This document shows, piece after piece, positions 27,568 to 41,234 of a stretch of DNA of 64,000 nucleotides. The translations under genes and the position numbers were made by a program. Within the stretch, counting starts at the first letter, position 1, and each line of letters opens with the position of its first letter. Where the stretch lies: positions 13,944,016-14,008,015 of the forward strand of contig OY365813.1 in NCBI GenBank assembly GCA_959347315.1, read 5' to 3'. Below the pieces are notes generated by a model, which saw only the letters and a list, made by a program, of their open reading frames with translations, was not told the origin of the DNA and did not search any database. This DNA comes from Bimastos eiseni. Taxonomy: Eukaryota; Annelida; Clitellata; Crassiclitellata; Lumbricidae.

Positions 27568-30500
27568 TAGTAGGAAAGTGAGCTATCTGAGACAATTGAC
27601 CAATATTATGGTCAATTCACCACCTAATAGGTTATAAAACCTATTATTAACCTATAATTAGGTTACAAAATCACCAAAAATCACAACAACCCACATCATG
27701 GTTCTAATACCAACCAAATAGACCACCATAAAATTGAAAAATGAGCCACAATTCATGCACAAACCATGGTCAAAACGTCCGCCAGTAGGTAAAAAGTCAC
27801 AGGAATTTCCAATAGTTTCGATGATTAGTCATTGCTCAACAAACAAAAAAAAACATCTTTCATATATAATGAATGAAAATATTTTTCCTTTTTCACTTAA
27901 AGGAATGCCAACACAATATAAAATGGAATACACAAAAAAGATTGTTATTAAATTAAGAAAAATTGCGAAACAGAGCGGAATTGTAGGTTATACACGACTA
28001 TGAAAAGCGGATTTGATTGCTAAAATTCAAGCTCACGGGGCTCAAACACTCATCCCCTCATATTTTACTCCAATCTCATCCAATGCTAGTTTGATGGACG
28101 TACCCGTTCCCGACATTAGAGTTCCAACACTCGTTCCCATGCCAGCTACGACAGCACGAAAAATATTCGTTAAGACTAAGTCTGCTATTAATACATTCGC
28201 AAAGTGGATTGAAGGGTACATACCTGAAGAACCAAGGAGAAAGGTGAACAAGAATAAAGAAGCACTGAAAGCTAAAGTGAATTCTATATTCGGTAAAATT
28301 CTTATGAAAACACGGCTATCAATGGCTTCACGAAACAATACGCGGTCGAAGGAGCAAACGGAATTGACTCCACATCTTTTCTTGACACCGTTCGAGCACA
28401 GGCGGTAGACTTGTTGACTAAAAATCGACAGACTAAGGTTAACTTCATCCTTACCTGCACAAAGTGTATTGATATGAAATCCTGGCAAGTAGATACCGAG
28501 AATTTTCCGTTTCGTTCAAAGAATGATACGAGCGAAATTTGCAACAATGCGAAAGATAAAATCCTGGAGTTTATGGTAGCCTTCCAGATGCGAGGTAGTA
28601 ACTGGAGACTTAGAGCAGTTCAAAAATTAGAAATCAACACGGTTGCTTATAAACCGCTGAAGGGTAGTTCTTACATTCCACTACCGAAATGTCTAGTGAG
28701 TAAAAATGCTATTGTTAATATGAATAACGATGACGAAGAATGCTTCAAGTGGTGTGTAACGAGAGCCTTAAACCCTGTTGACGAACATTCGGAAAGAATA
28801 ACGAAAGAATTAATAAAACAATCTGAGGAACTTGATTGGTCCAGCATTGAATTCCCAGTCGCAGCGGATGCTAACGTGATAAGTAAGTTTGAGAGAAATA
28901 ATAATATTAGTATTAATGTTTTCGGTCACGAGAAAGATGTTTACCTATTCCCACTATGTTTATCGAAGCACGAAAGCGATATCAGTGTAGATCTATTACT
29001 CATTTCTGATGGAGAAGAGAAGCATTATTGTTGGATAAAGAACTTTAACAGATTGATGGCGGTTCACACAGAAAACTCATACAATTCGATGCATTATTGT
29101 AAAAGATGTTTGATAGGATATAGAAATATAGAGTCATTAAATAAACATAACGAGTACTGTTCCCAACACGCTGCTCAAAAGATAGAGCTTCCAGAACCAG
29201 GACTATGTTGTATTTTAAGAATTATTATCGAAAGATGAGAGTTCCCTTTGTCGTGTACGCCGATTTTGAATCTTTCATAAAACCTATAGACTCCTATCAA
29301 CCAGATCCCAACATGTCTTACACCAACAGATATCAAAAACACGTTCCAAGTTCTTTCTGCTATTATATAAAATGTTTTGACGATGACCTATATTCGCAAG
29401 CTCCTGTGACGTTCACAGCAAAGAGCGAGGACGATGATGTAGCACAGATATTCATAGATACTCTTATAGAAAATATAAAAGATATATATGATTGATTTAA
29501 ATTTCCTAAGAAAATGATATTTGGAAAGAGAGAACAGGCTCTATTCTCTTCCGCTATCGTGTGTCACATATGCGAAGGCGAACTGGGTAAAGATCGAGTT
29601 AGAGACCATTGCCATTTAACTGGAAAATATAGAGGCGCCGCTCATAAGAATTGTAATCTAAATTATTTCGTTCCCAAGTTTTCCCAGTATTGTTCCATAC
29701 TCTATCCGGTTACGACAGTCATCTATTCGTAAAGAAATTACGAGGTGATGATAACAAAAAGATTAATTGCATTCCTAGCAACGAAGAAAAGTACCTCTCT
29801 TTCAGTAGAGAAGTCGTAGTTGCTAATTTTATAGATGAAGAAAATAAGTTAAAAACTGTCAAATGAGAATTACGTGTCATCGATAGTTTTAGATTCAGGG
29901 CATCGAGTCTCGACGCTTTATCGAGGAACCTGAGCAAAGATCAGTGTAAAAATATAAGCAAACACTAGTCTGGTAATCAGCTCGATCTCTTGCTTAGAAA
30001 AGGATTATATCCTTACGATTATGTTGATTCCGTCGAGTGACTGAACGAAACAGAACTACCACCAAAGTCAGCATTCTTCTCAATACTCAACGACTCAGGT
30101 ATTAGTGACGAAGACTACAACCATGCACAGATGGTATGGAAAGAATTCAGATTCAAGACGTTGAGAGAATACCACGATTTATATAATGTGACTGATGTTC
30201 TCCTGCTTGCTGATGTATTTGAAAATTTTAGAGATGTAGGCAGTGAGAACTATGGCCTAGATCCCGCCTGGTATTATACTTCGCCATGTCTTGCTTGGGA
30301 CGCTGCATTGAAGTTGACAGGAGTAAAGTTGTAGTTGTTGAGCGACTATGATATGATACTAATGGTTAAGCATGGGATAAGGGGAGGTGTTAGCACCATT
30401 TCTCACCGTTATGGACAGACAAACAATAAATCTAAATACTAATCTGAGGACCAGAGCCACCAACGATGTCTAAAAAGACTTTTTCAAACTAATGAACGAT

Positions 30501-33500
30501 AGTGTGTTTGGCAAGACGTCTGAGAATATTGAGAATCGTGTAGACATAAAATTGGTGTGTAGTGAGAAGGAAGCTATTAAGCTAGCAGCGAGAACGAGTT
30601 ACGACACTGAAACTATTTTAGACGAAAACCTAATCACCATTCACATGAAACGGACGAAGCTATGTTACAACAAGCCTATATATCTTGGTATGTGTATTTT
30701 AGACTTGAGTAAAACTATAATGTACGATTTTCATTATTATTATATCAAGAAAAAGTACAATGAGACAGCAAAGTTACTTTTTACAGATATGGATTCTTTA
30801 GCCTATTAAATTAAGACCGAAGACTTCTACGCCGATATAGCGCTCGACACTAGCGACTATCCTAAAGACCATCCCTCTGGTATAGAAACTGGCATAAACA
30901 GAAAGGTCATTGGCATGTTCAAAGATGAAGCAGCTGGTAAACAGATCGAAGAGTTTGTAGGTTTAAGATCGAAACTGTATTCGTACAAAATGGCCGGATT
31001 AGACCACAAGAAATATGAAGGTGTCAGGAAGAATGTCGTTAAGAAATCAATCACTCACGAAGATTACAAAAACTGCTTGTTCGCGAAGAGAGAACAATCG
31101 AGAATTATGAATGTCATTCGATCGCATCTTCACGATGTCTACACCGAAGAAATGAACAAGGTAGCTCTCTCAGCAGACGATAATAAACGAGTGATTAAGA
31201 AAGATGGAATTCACACTTTAGCATATGGACATTATTCCCTAAATATAAAATGAGTTAAACGAATCGATGTCGAAGGCGTGACGGTACCTAATATTGCTTT
31301 GTCGAACGTTGATCTAATCGAAGCGGCTAGGAAACTAAATATAAACAATTTCATAGGAGTTTTCTAAGAGACGAGTTGCCGAAGAGGCCGAGAGCGAACG
31401 AATGTGGCATCCTTAATCTCTATGATTCTGACGGTAAAGGAACGCATTGGACATGTTGGATCAAGCGCGCCAATGATATGATTCATTTCGACAGTTATGG
31501 ACTACCTCCACCTACAGAATTGATAAACTATCTACAAAGACCGCTGTTTTACAACAGCGAACGAATACAACCTAACGGTGAAGTGTTTTGCGGTCATTTA
31601 TGTTTATATGTATTGAAGAAGACGATCAACGATGGATGTAAATTTCAAGAAGTCGTAAACGAATTGTATTAAATAATAATATTGTATATATAAAATGCCT
31701 GTTGATAAATTTGGACGAAATGATACTGGATCAACTCAAAGAATAATTTCTGGAGGTGTTACTCTATCTCAAGCCAGTAGTACATTTCTAAAAAGAGATG
31801 GAACGAACGATATGGACGGCGATTTGGAAATGAATGGTCACTCGATAAAAGGTTTATCGACTGACATTCATCCACCAGTCTTAACCAGCCAGGCTGCGAG
31901 CTTTGGACAAGTCGAAGCCTTAGTCAACCAAGCGATAACGAATAATTCTGCCGGCGATTACCCGAGAGCATGACTTCTGATACAACGATAATAAACGGTT
32001 TAACTTACGAAGCTAATGCCAGCAGTTTTCGCAGTGTGCACGGTCATGAATTCAGTCCGTGGAGGGCTTTTCAAAACGCTTCTCACTACCCCGACATTTG
32101 GGTCTCCGAAACAACTGCAAATGTTTGGATACAGATGAAGTACCCCATTCCTCTATCAATGTCAGGATTTTACATCATCGCCGGCCGTTCTGATAACGAA
32201 TATGTTACTAGTTGGAAAGTCCAAGCTAGTAACGATGGAATAGTATTTACAGATATTCTAACCTCTCAAAAGAATGTCCTTTATTTTGGAGTTTTGATAA
32301 AGTTTACATTTCCCCCTTCAACTAATTACGCATATTGGAGATTTCATATTATAGCCACGAGTCCTTGTGCTGAAACAACTTCCGTCTGCATGCTACACTG
32401 GAAACCAGCGCTGCCCGATCTCACACGGGGAAGAAAATGTTACGTCGGTTACGTGCCGATGTTAATTTCGGACACTAGTAATTATGGTATTCAAGCGAAC
32501 GCCAGTGCGTCATCTCCGCATAACAAAGCCTTTCATGCATTCAAAGATGAAGGAGAATGGGTGTCTGAGGTTAGCGCAACCATGGAAACGTGGATATCTA
32601 TCAAGTGCCCAACCGCAGTAAGAATCTAGAAGATCGGCTTGAGGGGGAGAAAAAAAACAACGAAAGGATTTCCGACTGGGGAATAATCGCATACAATTAT
32701 GAAGGACAGCAGGTTATTATTCACACGTCGCTTAATAACACTTATTTTAGAAATACTTACCAAGAATTCTTAATCGATTCAGTTGGAAAATATCAGACTT
32801 ATAAGTTAGATTGCCTCCAGGCTGAACCGGGGAAGCCAGGATTAAGCGTGATGCAGTTATTCGTGTATGATGATTAAATTCGCTACGATTTTCAATGAGA
32901 AACATCTTTGAAAATTTAAACCACAAGATCAACAACTTCGTTATCTCCAGATACCACGATATACGACGTGCTGTAACCCGGTTCCGTTTCTATCCTCGTT
33001 TTTGTAAAAGTAAATGTCTTGTCCGTTTCCAGCTTGTCGTGAATGGGCATATCCCACGACCCCTCGAATACGCTCATGTAATATTCCGTCTCATCCGGCG
33101 CCTCTACCGTAATCAGGTAGAAATAGCCTACTGTACCGTACAGATATTGCTTCGTTTTAACTGTGTGAACTACGTCTTCTTCCAAACTTTCGAAATCTAT
33201 AAATTTACGAGTTCCCATTTTTATTAGCCAGGATAAAACTTTATGTCAACATCTTAATCTCGTATCCATTTCTCCATACTTTACCGTTGGAACGACGTAT
33301 CGTATTCGCGCCGACTTTTAACGCCATACTCGCCTTATACAGCGACGGGTAGACGACTGTTTCGTTCGTGTCGGTATCTAAAATCTCTACGCGCATGGGA
33401 TTATTTCGAATCGTTTTTAGATGCTCGCTCTCGGGTAACACATGCTTTGTCTCCTTCACCGGCGCCTTCAGTTCTGATTCCGATAAAATACCCTTCTCAA

Positions 33501-36500
33501 CTAGTACTCTTAACATTTCTGGTTTGTTTATATAACTCGGCTTTATTCCATTTTCCTTTAATAACGATATCAGTTGTGGGAGATTCATTTTTTATAATAG
33601 AAAATATTTTCTTTAATATACAATGCTCATCTTCTGACCGTCTGATTGGAAGTTAAGCAATTTATCTGAAATGACAACTGCATAGGCTTCCGTTCCAACC
33701 GGCACCGCAGCATTGGAAGTAGGCTTGATCTGGATATCTACGACAGATGACTTTAACCGCTCTGATTGTTTACTTACATCGAAAACGAACAGCGGATATA
33801 AATCTTTGTAATCAGCCGGCGTCATGTTGCTCTGAGTCACGAGCTGATCCATCCCATAGAATTTCTCGCTAAAGGTCGCGGCGTCTCTATAAGCTCTCGA
33901 AAATTGCTAATTCAGGAATGATTGGTTGTAATCGACTGCTGGGTATCTTTCTTGGTTCATCATCACGTACATGTTTTTAATATCGCAATGATTGAAAATT
34001 GATGGATTAGCTGGTTGACTAAGGCTTCGATTCGTTTGAAATCCAACGATAATATACCTCGCTTTTTCTGGCGATGTCTTTACGCTAAGTCGCCGCTGAA
34101 TGTGGTAGATTGAGTAACCGCTACGGTATCGCAAAGATGAGCTCGGTAGGCTACTGGTAACGCTGCCTTTGATTCGATGGTTTTGTACAGCTGCATTCTT
34201 TTCATGTCGGACGGAATCACATGCGGCATAAACCATGAAATTTTACTGATGTTGACTTTACCAGCCACTGCTGGAAGATTTGCCCTAAAAATAGCATAGT
34301 CGTCGGCTTTGCGAACGAGAGTTAAAGTATGCTTCAAGCCGTAGACTATCTTATCGTAATCCTCATAGAATCCAAAAATGTGCTTCAGAGGTACTATGAA
34401 ACTAAATGTGCCCTTTGCAGTTGGTTTCTGAATGAGATACGCCTGCCTTATCGCGAATCCAGAGTTGTCGGCTCTAACAGCAGTCGCGGCTGTATCTTTA
34501 GTCCATAATTGGTTAAGTCCTTGCGCCAGAGCAAAGTCGTTGGGATATTTCAGCAAACCTAGCCTAGTTGTGGCTTGTCCCGGATGAAACACGCTTTTAT
34601 TCTCTTGATTCGATAGGGAATACGAAAGTCGACTAAAGAGGTGCATGAGTCTGTTGTTGGTTAAAGCTACATCATCGGCATCGGCGTAAAAGGTTCCAAC
34701 CGCTTTAGTCAGTTTGCCTTCGAAAAGCAGGTATGTCTCAGCTGGGTGGCTGAAAATATCTTGAAGTTCGATGTTCACGCGAATTTCCCCAGGGCTGTTA
34801 AGATTCGCCACCACCACTGGTTCGTACTCGTGCCATTCGTATCTCTCGACCGCCTCATCTATTATAGTACTTTCAGTAAATCTTAGAATATCTGACTGCA
34901 TTTTTAAATATAGCAATAAAATTGTTTTAAACCAACTTCATTCCAGATCCACGCACCAGATTTTGGATCGACTCGGCGCCACCGTTACCGGATAGTAAAT
35001 TATTTATATTCGTATTTCCACGGGGAGATATTAAACCCTTTAACGCTTCCTCGCTACCTCGACTAAGAGTCGTATTTCCGTTGGGGTATATTAAACCCTT
35101 TAACGCGTCCTTGCTCTGTTGGCTGAGTACGGCTGATTGCGGCGGTGGTGGATTAAACATCTTTGCCGCTGCTTTATCCACCAATATCACTTTCCAGCAT
35201 GGATAGCAACGGTCTTGCCAACATCTATGGCCTTTTTTCCAATCTCCGTTGCAGCGTCTTTCGCAGCACTTAATGCGGTTGCTGCTACCTGTCTTGCCGC
35301 ATTCGAGTATAACATTCTTTTGAAAAATCCCGATACTGTATCAAATATTCCAGAGCCTCCTACGACGTATCTTTTAGTAAATCTTCTCTTAGTTATGACA
35401 ATCATTTTATAATTATATCATGACATTTTTATACTCTAACGCATCTATCGCATTTTGTCGAAATAAGTCATCGCAGTTACCGACTATCTCGTTTCTTAAT
35501 CCTGTATTTCCCACTCTGAAGCTAGCCATTCGTAGAATTAACATATACACTAGCGCATCAGGATCTTGCGGGAGAGCTACGACTCCTTCGCCCGTTGAAA
35601 ACTTCCCTTGTCGCGTCGAGAGCTTTCGTTCGAGCAATGGCTTAATGATTTTTAAATATTTTGCACCTCTCGACGATTTGGGTTTATTCAGATTTTTTGG
35701 TAGATACAAGGCACCCGTCGATTCAAGAATTTCCCAGTAATCATCCAGATCGTTTGACTGTATATCGACTCCTTTGGTTGCTTCATCGTCATCATTCCCA
35801 CAGCCCCGGAATTTCCTTATGCGTAGCATCTCCGATAATTATATTATCACCTCCGATCGTGATTGGGCTGTTCCCGATGTGAAATCGACCATCTTTAGAG
35901 TATATTCCGAAGGTCATATCCGTCGACTTCTTGTTTGTAGCGTATTCTTTTAAATATTTTATTGCTATATCACCTAATTCAAAAGTCTAATATCTGAAAC
36001 GGGATCGTCCTCAAACACTTCTATTCAGGGATATTGTGGGAATTGAATCACTTTCAACGATGTCGATATCGATGCTGGCAATGCTCGAAGTGCGGCAGTT
36101 GTCGCCATAGAGTTCTCTTTTATAGTACCTAATTCTTTGGTTATTCCAGACTGCGAGTCGATTATCGGTTTGTACGCAGTTATCAATTCTCGCTGAAGTC
36201 CAATGTCCCCTATCTTCTCGGATAACGAGTCTTGTCTAATATTTTGCTTCGTCTTGAGAAAGTTTTCAACGATAAAATCACGTTTGACTGGGTCTTGAAT
36301 TTTAGAAACGACATTTTTAATTTGGGAACATAATATTTAAACGTAAACGTAAAAACGTAAATTTACGTTCGCTTTGCATTCAATTCGTTTTGCCTAAGGA
36401 ACGTTTGTTTTGTCGCTTCATCTATGTTGGCATTGCTTTTACTTCTAACCTCTTCCTTCATCTGATTAAATTTCTCGAACTCGCTTAGAATAACAGAATA

Positions 36501-39500
36501 TTCCGAGTCTGAGATATTATTATCATCTAAGGCTTTTGAAGCAAGGTCGCTGATCGAATTGAGTTTCCCGTCGGCTATAGTTCTGATCTTTGCATGTTTT
36601 TCTTGCCGCAGCGATAATATTTGGCGGATTCGGGTAGATATCAAACATAATGCTCCAGCGCCCGCGGATAATGAAACCACGATTGTCGCGGCTGGTGGGG
36701 CTACGACGGTATTTAGAAAAGTTACGCTTAATGCGGCGAGTCCTGAAGATGTAAGGGTTAACAAACCTCCCAACGCTTCGACTACTTTAACACTCTTGAT
36801 ATTTTTTACAAATTATTTCTCTCTTTTCACATTCTCGTAAGATTTCCTGTTGAATTTCAGATATTTTCTGAAGGCGATAGGTGTCTGCTTTATTCAATTC
36901 CATGTTATAATATCGAAGAATATTCTTAAATTGGAATTCAAGTTTTATTCGTTGACGCGGTAATCGACATAACAAAACGAATCTTCTTCGTTTATGGTGA
37001 CAGTTCCAAGATCTCTATAATTCAAAATATCGGGCAAAATTTCTTCCGTGGCTCCTGTAACGGTATCGCATAGCAGGTGGCAACCCGCTTCTATCAATTC
37101 CTGATGGAGCGAAGCTTTACACGATCCTTTCGTCATTCGGATAAAACACGGTAAAACAACCGTCTCATGAGAATAAATAGTTATCGCTTCTTGGGCAAAA
37201 AACTCCCATCTTAAACCACCCATTTGTCTTTGCGGCCTATACTTGACATCCCACATGCCTTCACACGCCTTCCACGTGACGGATCTCGGTTGTATTCTCG
37301 TAAATTTTTCAGTTTTGTGACTCGGATAATGAAACATTTTATATTGTTATGACTTTTTATTTAAGCTGAGATAAGAAAAAATTATAGTAACAATCCGAGA
37401 AGTGGAATGTTTTTAAACGGTGAATCTGGTCCAAGGATAAGCCCTTCACCGTTTATGAATCCAGAGCCTGTTTTCAGATACAGACCTTCTCCCACATCAT
37501 CGAGTCCAGAACCTTGCCATGGCTTCAGGTAAAGACCATGCCCTTGTTGCACTATCTTGTAGTTTTTACCTCGACTATTGAGATATATAGCGATCCAGTG
37601 ACTTTGTGTATGACTTTTGATCTAGCCACTGCGCCTATTCCTGTTAATGCACCCGTTGCTAAGCTCGGTAACACGCTCGATAGCAGAAATTTGCCCGCAG
37701 TTGCTAGAAATGGTAAAATGGCGCCGATAAAGCCACCTTCGACTTTGGCATTATGTATCAATTGCGTTTTCTCATTTTTATAGTCGCACCCGTTCCACCA
37801 TGATACGCCTTAGTCAACTTATTAACCTGCCCCTGTGTAAGAGCTAAAACGTGGTTTCCATATAAACCGTTGTGCTTTAATCCAATGCTAACGCCGGTTC
37901 CCGCCTGTTGAGATCTTTTGATTTTGTCTTTTGTCCTCCAAAATATTAACTTTGACATTCGTGTATCGACTCATTTTATATATATATAATATTTTAAAGC
38001 CTCTCTTATATGAGACCGTATCGATAATTCCTCACCTCGTAGATTAATTAGTTGGCCATTTTGATCGGTGAGAGACGTTTCCATTATCGAAATCGTGGAT
38101 AGAGTGATTGGAAGATATATCAAATTCCTAGGCGTTTCGATAATCTTGTACCCAGGCCCTACATTTGGGGAAAAGGAATAACTAATGTTATCAGTCGTTC
38201 CGTTGTTATAGGAAGCCCCAATGATATCGCTCGTTGCCCTCAGATTACTGACACTCATTATGTCTACTATATTCTCCGATTCCTGGTAACCCTCTGAATA
38301 ACGTCGCCTGTCGGAACCGAGGACTTTCCCGATAGAGTTCAACGCCCAAAAATCGACCATGTAATTATCCGCTAGATGTACAACAGTCTTTAACTAACTG
38401 CTGTTTGCTTCTATCTTAATATTGTATTCTTCGTTAACCATATCATAATGCTCGTTTTCTTTCATGATTCTCTGGACGTATTCGTTAATATCTGTAATTT
38501 TATAGCAGCCTTCGGGATCGGTTATAGTAACCCACATACCTCCACCATTCGGGGAATACGAAAAGTTGTTGTTAGTCTCATCGATGTTTGGGAATGAAAA
38601 ATATGTTTCCAGATTGACAAGAGCCATCTCGTACTTTTTGTCTTTATCGAACTGAATCAACGGATTGAATCGAGTCCTTATTCGCGAACTCTTATCACTC
38701 AATAATATGTAAAACGATGACTTTGGCTCTGTGTAACGAGCGATCCTTTCTGTGTAGTCTGCAATCTTTTGTAGAAGCGATTCCATTTTTATAATATAAA
38801 AGATTTTTTATAATGGATTGTAGAATTAATCGAAACCGCATCTATACTTGTCGTTATTCTTATTACTAGTCTGATCTATCACTACAAATCCGTTAGGTTA
38901 CTCCCAGGCTGTTTCACATAGTTTCTTAAACTCAACCTTAGGTATGTCTGTACTTACGTGATCGTGGTAGATGTGATTAATATTTTTCTGGTCTTGAGGA
39001 AACAAGCAGATAAAGTTTGCATTCTCTCTGATCGTCTGCCTAGTTAGTTTAAAATAATTTTGAGCGAGGTAGAAGCAGTCAACGTTACTATACCTTCCTC
39101 GGATGTAGTAGGTCTCACATTTGTTTTGCTTTTCTAACTGTAAATCATCGAAAATCATCAAGTTTCTCTTGTCACGGTTCAAGTCTCTCGGATCTGGCAC
39201 GTCTTCTGACGATTCGAAGAACTTACAGCAGATATCAGATTTTTTATACAAGTGTTTAGCCATTGCCTCAACTGCTAAGGCTGGCGGAACATTTAGTCTC
39301 ATGGTCTCGTCTTGGCAATTGAATAGCCCGATGATGGATTCTTTCGGTATTTTTTCTTCAAATGCTTGTTTGAGTATTTTATACTCTGGTTGAAAGAGAG
39401 ATCATCCTAACACCTGCAGATTGTCGTAGTCTAGCCATCCAGGTCTTAGAAGTAGGTTCAACAATAGAGTCGTCTTACCGCATCCGGACTCTCCTACGAT

Positions 39501-41165
39501 TAACCCTCTTATACTTCTTGGTAAAAGAGGATTATTGAATCTCTTAGATAATACGTCGTTCCATGATAAATCTTTGACTTCCATTTTAAATATATCTAAT
39601 TGTATTTAAAAAGGATGTATTGCGTAAAGTGTAAAACTCGTACTGAAACTAAAAATATCCAGAATGTCGCGACTAAGAATGGAAGGTCAATGCTTAGAGG
39701 CACATGTGATATATGTGGAAAGACAAAGACACAATTCGTGAAGTCTTCTGAAGGTGTTGATTTAGTTGGATATTTAAATTCGGTTACCGTCGGTATTAAG
39801 CTGCCGTGGGCTAAATATCCAGGTGAGATGCACTTGCCGGGACATTCGTTTACTGGTCCTGGTACTAGACTTGATTTGAGGCTGAATTTCAATGGAATTC
39901 CTAAGGATTGGTCGAAGCCCGTCAATAGAGTCGACAATGCTGCATATCATCACGATTTGGCTTATGGCCAGCACTCCAATACAGCTTCTAGGAATGTCGC
40001 CGATAGAGTGATGGTTAATGAGTTGAATAATATTCCTAATCCTAGCTTACGGAGCGAATAGAAAGAAGTCTTGTCAAACCTATATTATCTACCAAAGCTA
40101 GTCTCGGGTTAGGTTTAAAAAAGCCTAAAATTACAATGGACTGAAGAACTAGCTGAGGAGTTGCATAAACCCGTAGTAGGACGTTTTAGGAAGAGGAAGG
40201 TGTACGTTGGTGGAATAGATGAAATATGGGCTGCCGATTTAGTCGATATGCAGAGTTTCGCTAAAGATAACGATGGCGTGAAATACTTACTAACCGTAAT
40301 AGATGTGTTTTCCAAGTACAGTTGGATTGTGCCATCAAATGATAAGAGTGGAAAATCTACGGCTACTGGTTTCGTGAAAATATTCGAGAGCGGTAGAAGA
40401 CCAAGCAAGGTTTGGGTGGATAAAAGTAAAGAATTTTATAATAAAGACGTTAAGAAATTAGTCGAGTTGTATTCTACGGAGAACGAAGGAAAGTCGTGCG
40501 TTGTTGAGCGTTGGAATAGAACAAAGCGTGAAAAAATGTTTAAGTATTTTACAGCTAATTCAACTAGACGATATATCGATGGGTTGGATGAAATGGTTAG
40601 TAATTATACTGAAACTAGGCATTGTTCCAATAAAATGACACCCTCTAAAGCTAGTTTGAAAATGAATGAAGAGGTAGTTTGGATGAACTTACACGGTGAT
40701 GAGATCTCAGAACCTATTATACCCAGGTTTTCGATCGGTGATAAAGTTAGGATAACAAAGAAGAAGAACATCATTTTACGAACAGGAGCTACAGAGGACT
40801 ACTCGAGAAATATTTAGAGTAGAAAAAGTTATCAGGAAACGGGGAAACAAGTCACTGGTGAAATGGTTGGGTCATCCTGAGTCATTTAATTCCTGGGTTG
40901 ATAATGAAGACTTGGTGGTCACGTGATGACTCATCATCGAAACTATTGGAAATTCCCGTGACTTTTGACCTGGGGCTTGTGCATGAATTGTGGCTCATTT
41001 TGCTGGTGGCCTGTTTGGTTGGTATTAGAACCATGATGTGGGTTGTTGTGATTTTTGGTGATTTTGTAACCTAATTATAGGTTAATAATACGTTTTGTAA
41101 CCTATTAGGTGGTGAATTGACCATAATATTGGTCAATTGTCCCAGGTAGCTCACTTTCCTACTAC

Positions 41166-41234
<69 letters not shown>

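Larger units (their letters stand above)
27566..41166 (+). mobile_element. Polinton/Maverick, full length, decayed
   Basis: A 13,601-bp self-synthesising DNA transposon/virus-like element with inverted ends starting AGTAGTAGGAAAGTGAGC and a TGTGTG duplication on each side (27560-27565 and 41167-41172). It carries the diagnostic set: protein-primed polymerase B, adenovirus-type protease, double jelly-roll capsid protein, penton-like minor capsid protein, A32-type ATPase and retroviral-type integrase with chromodomain. The left half of the genes is on +, the virion block on minus, and the two right-most genes on +. Most large genes contain stops or frame changes, whereas the surrounding host exons have none, so decay is real rather than an assembly effect. 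It sits entirely inside intron 13 of the L1CAM gene, in the phase-0 gap within FN3-2. Confidence 0.98.

Noticed and set aside
28042..28547. Minus-strand ORFs opposite the polymerase
   Set aside because: Shadows of the polymerase frame, which has recognisable motifs on the + strand.
27905..39584. Alternative genetic code or stop readthrough in the Polinton
   Set aside because: All three stop codons occur in phase and there are frame changes as well; host exons use the standard code, so decay explains it.
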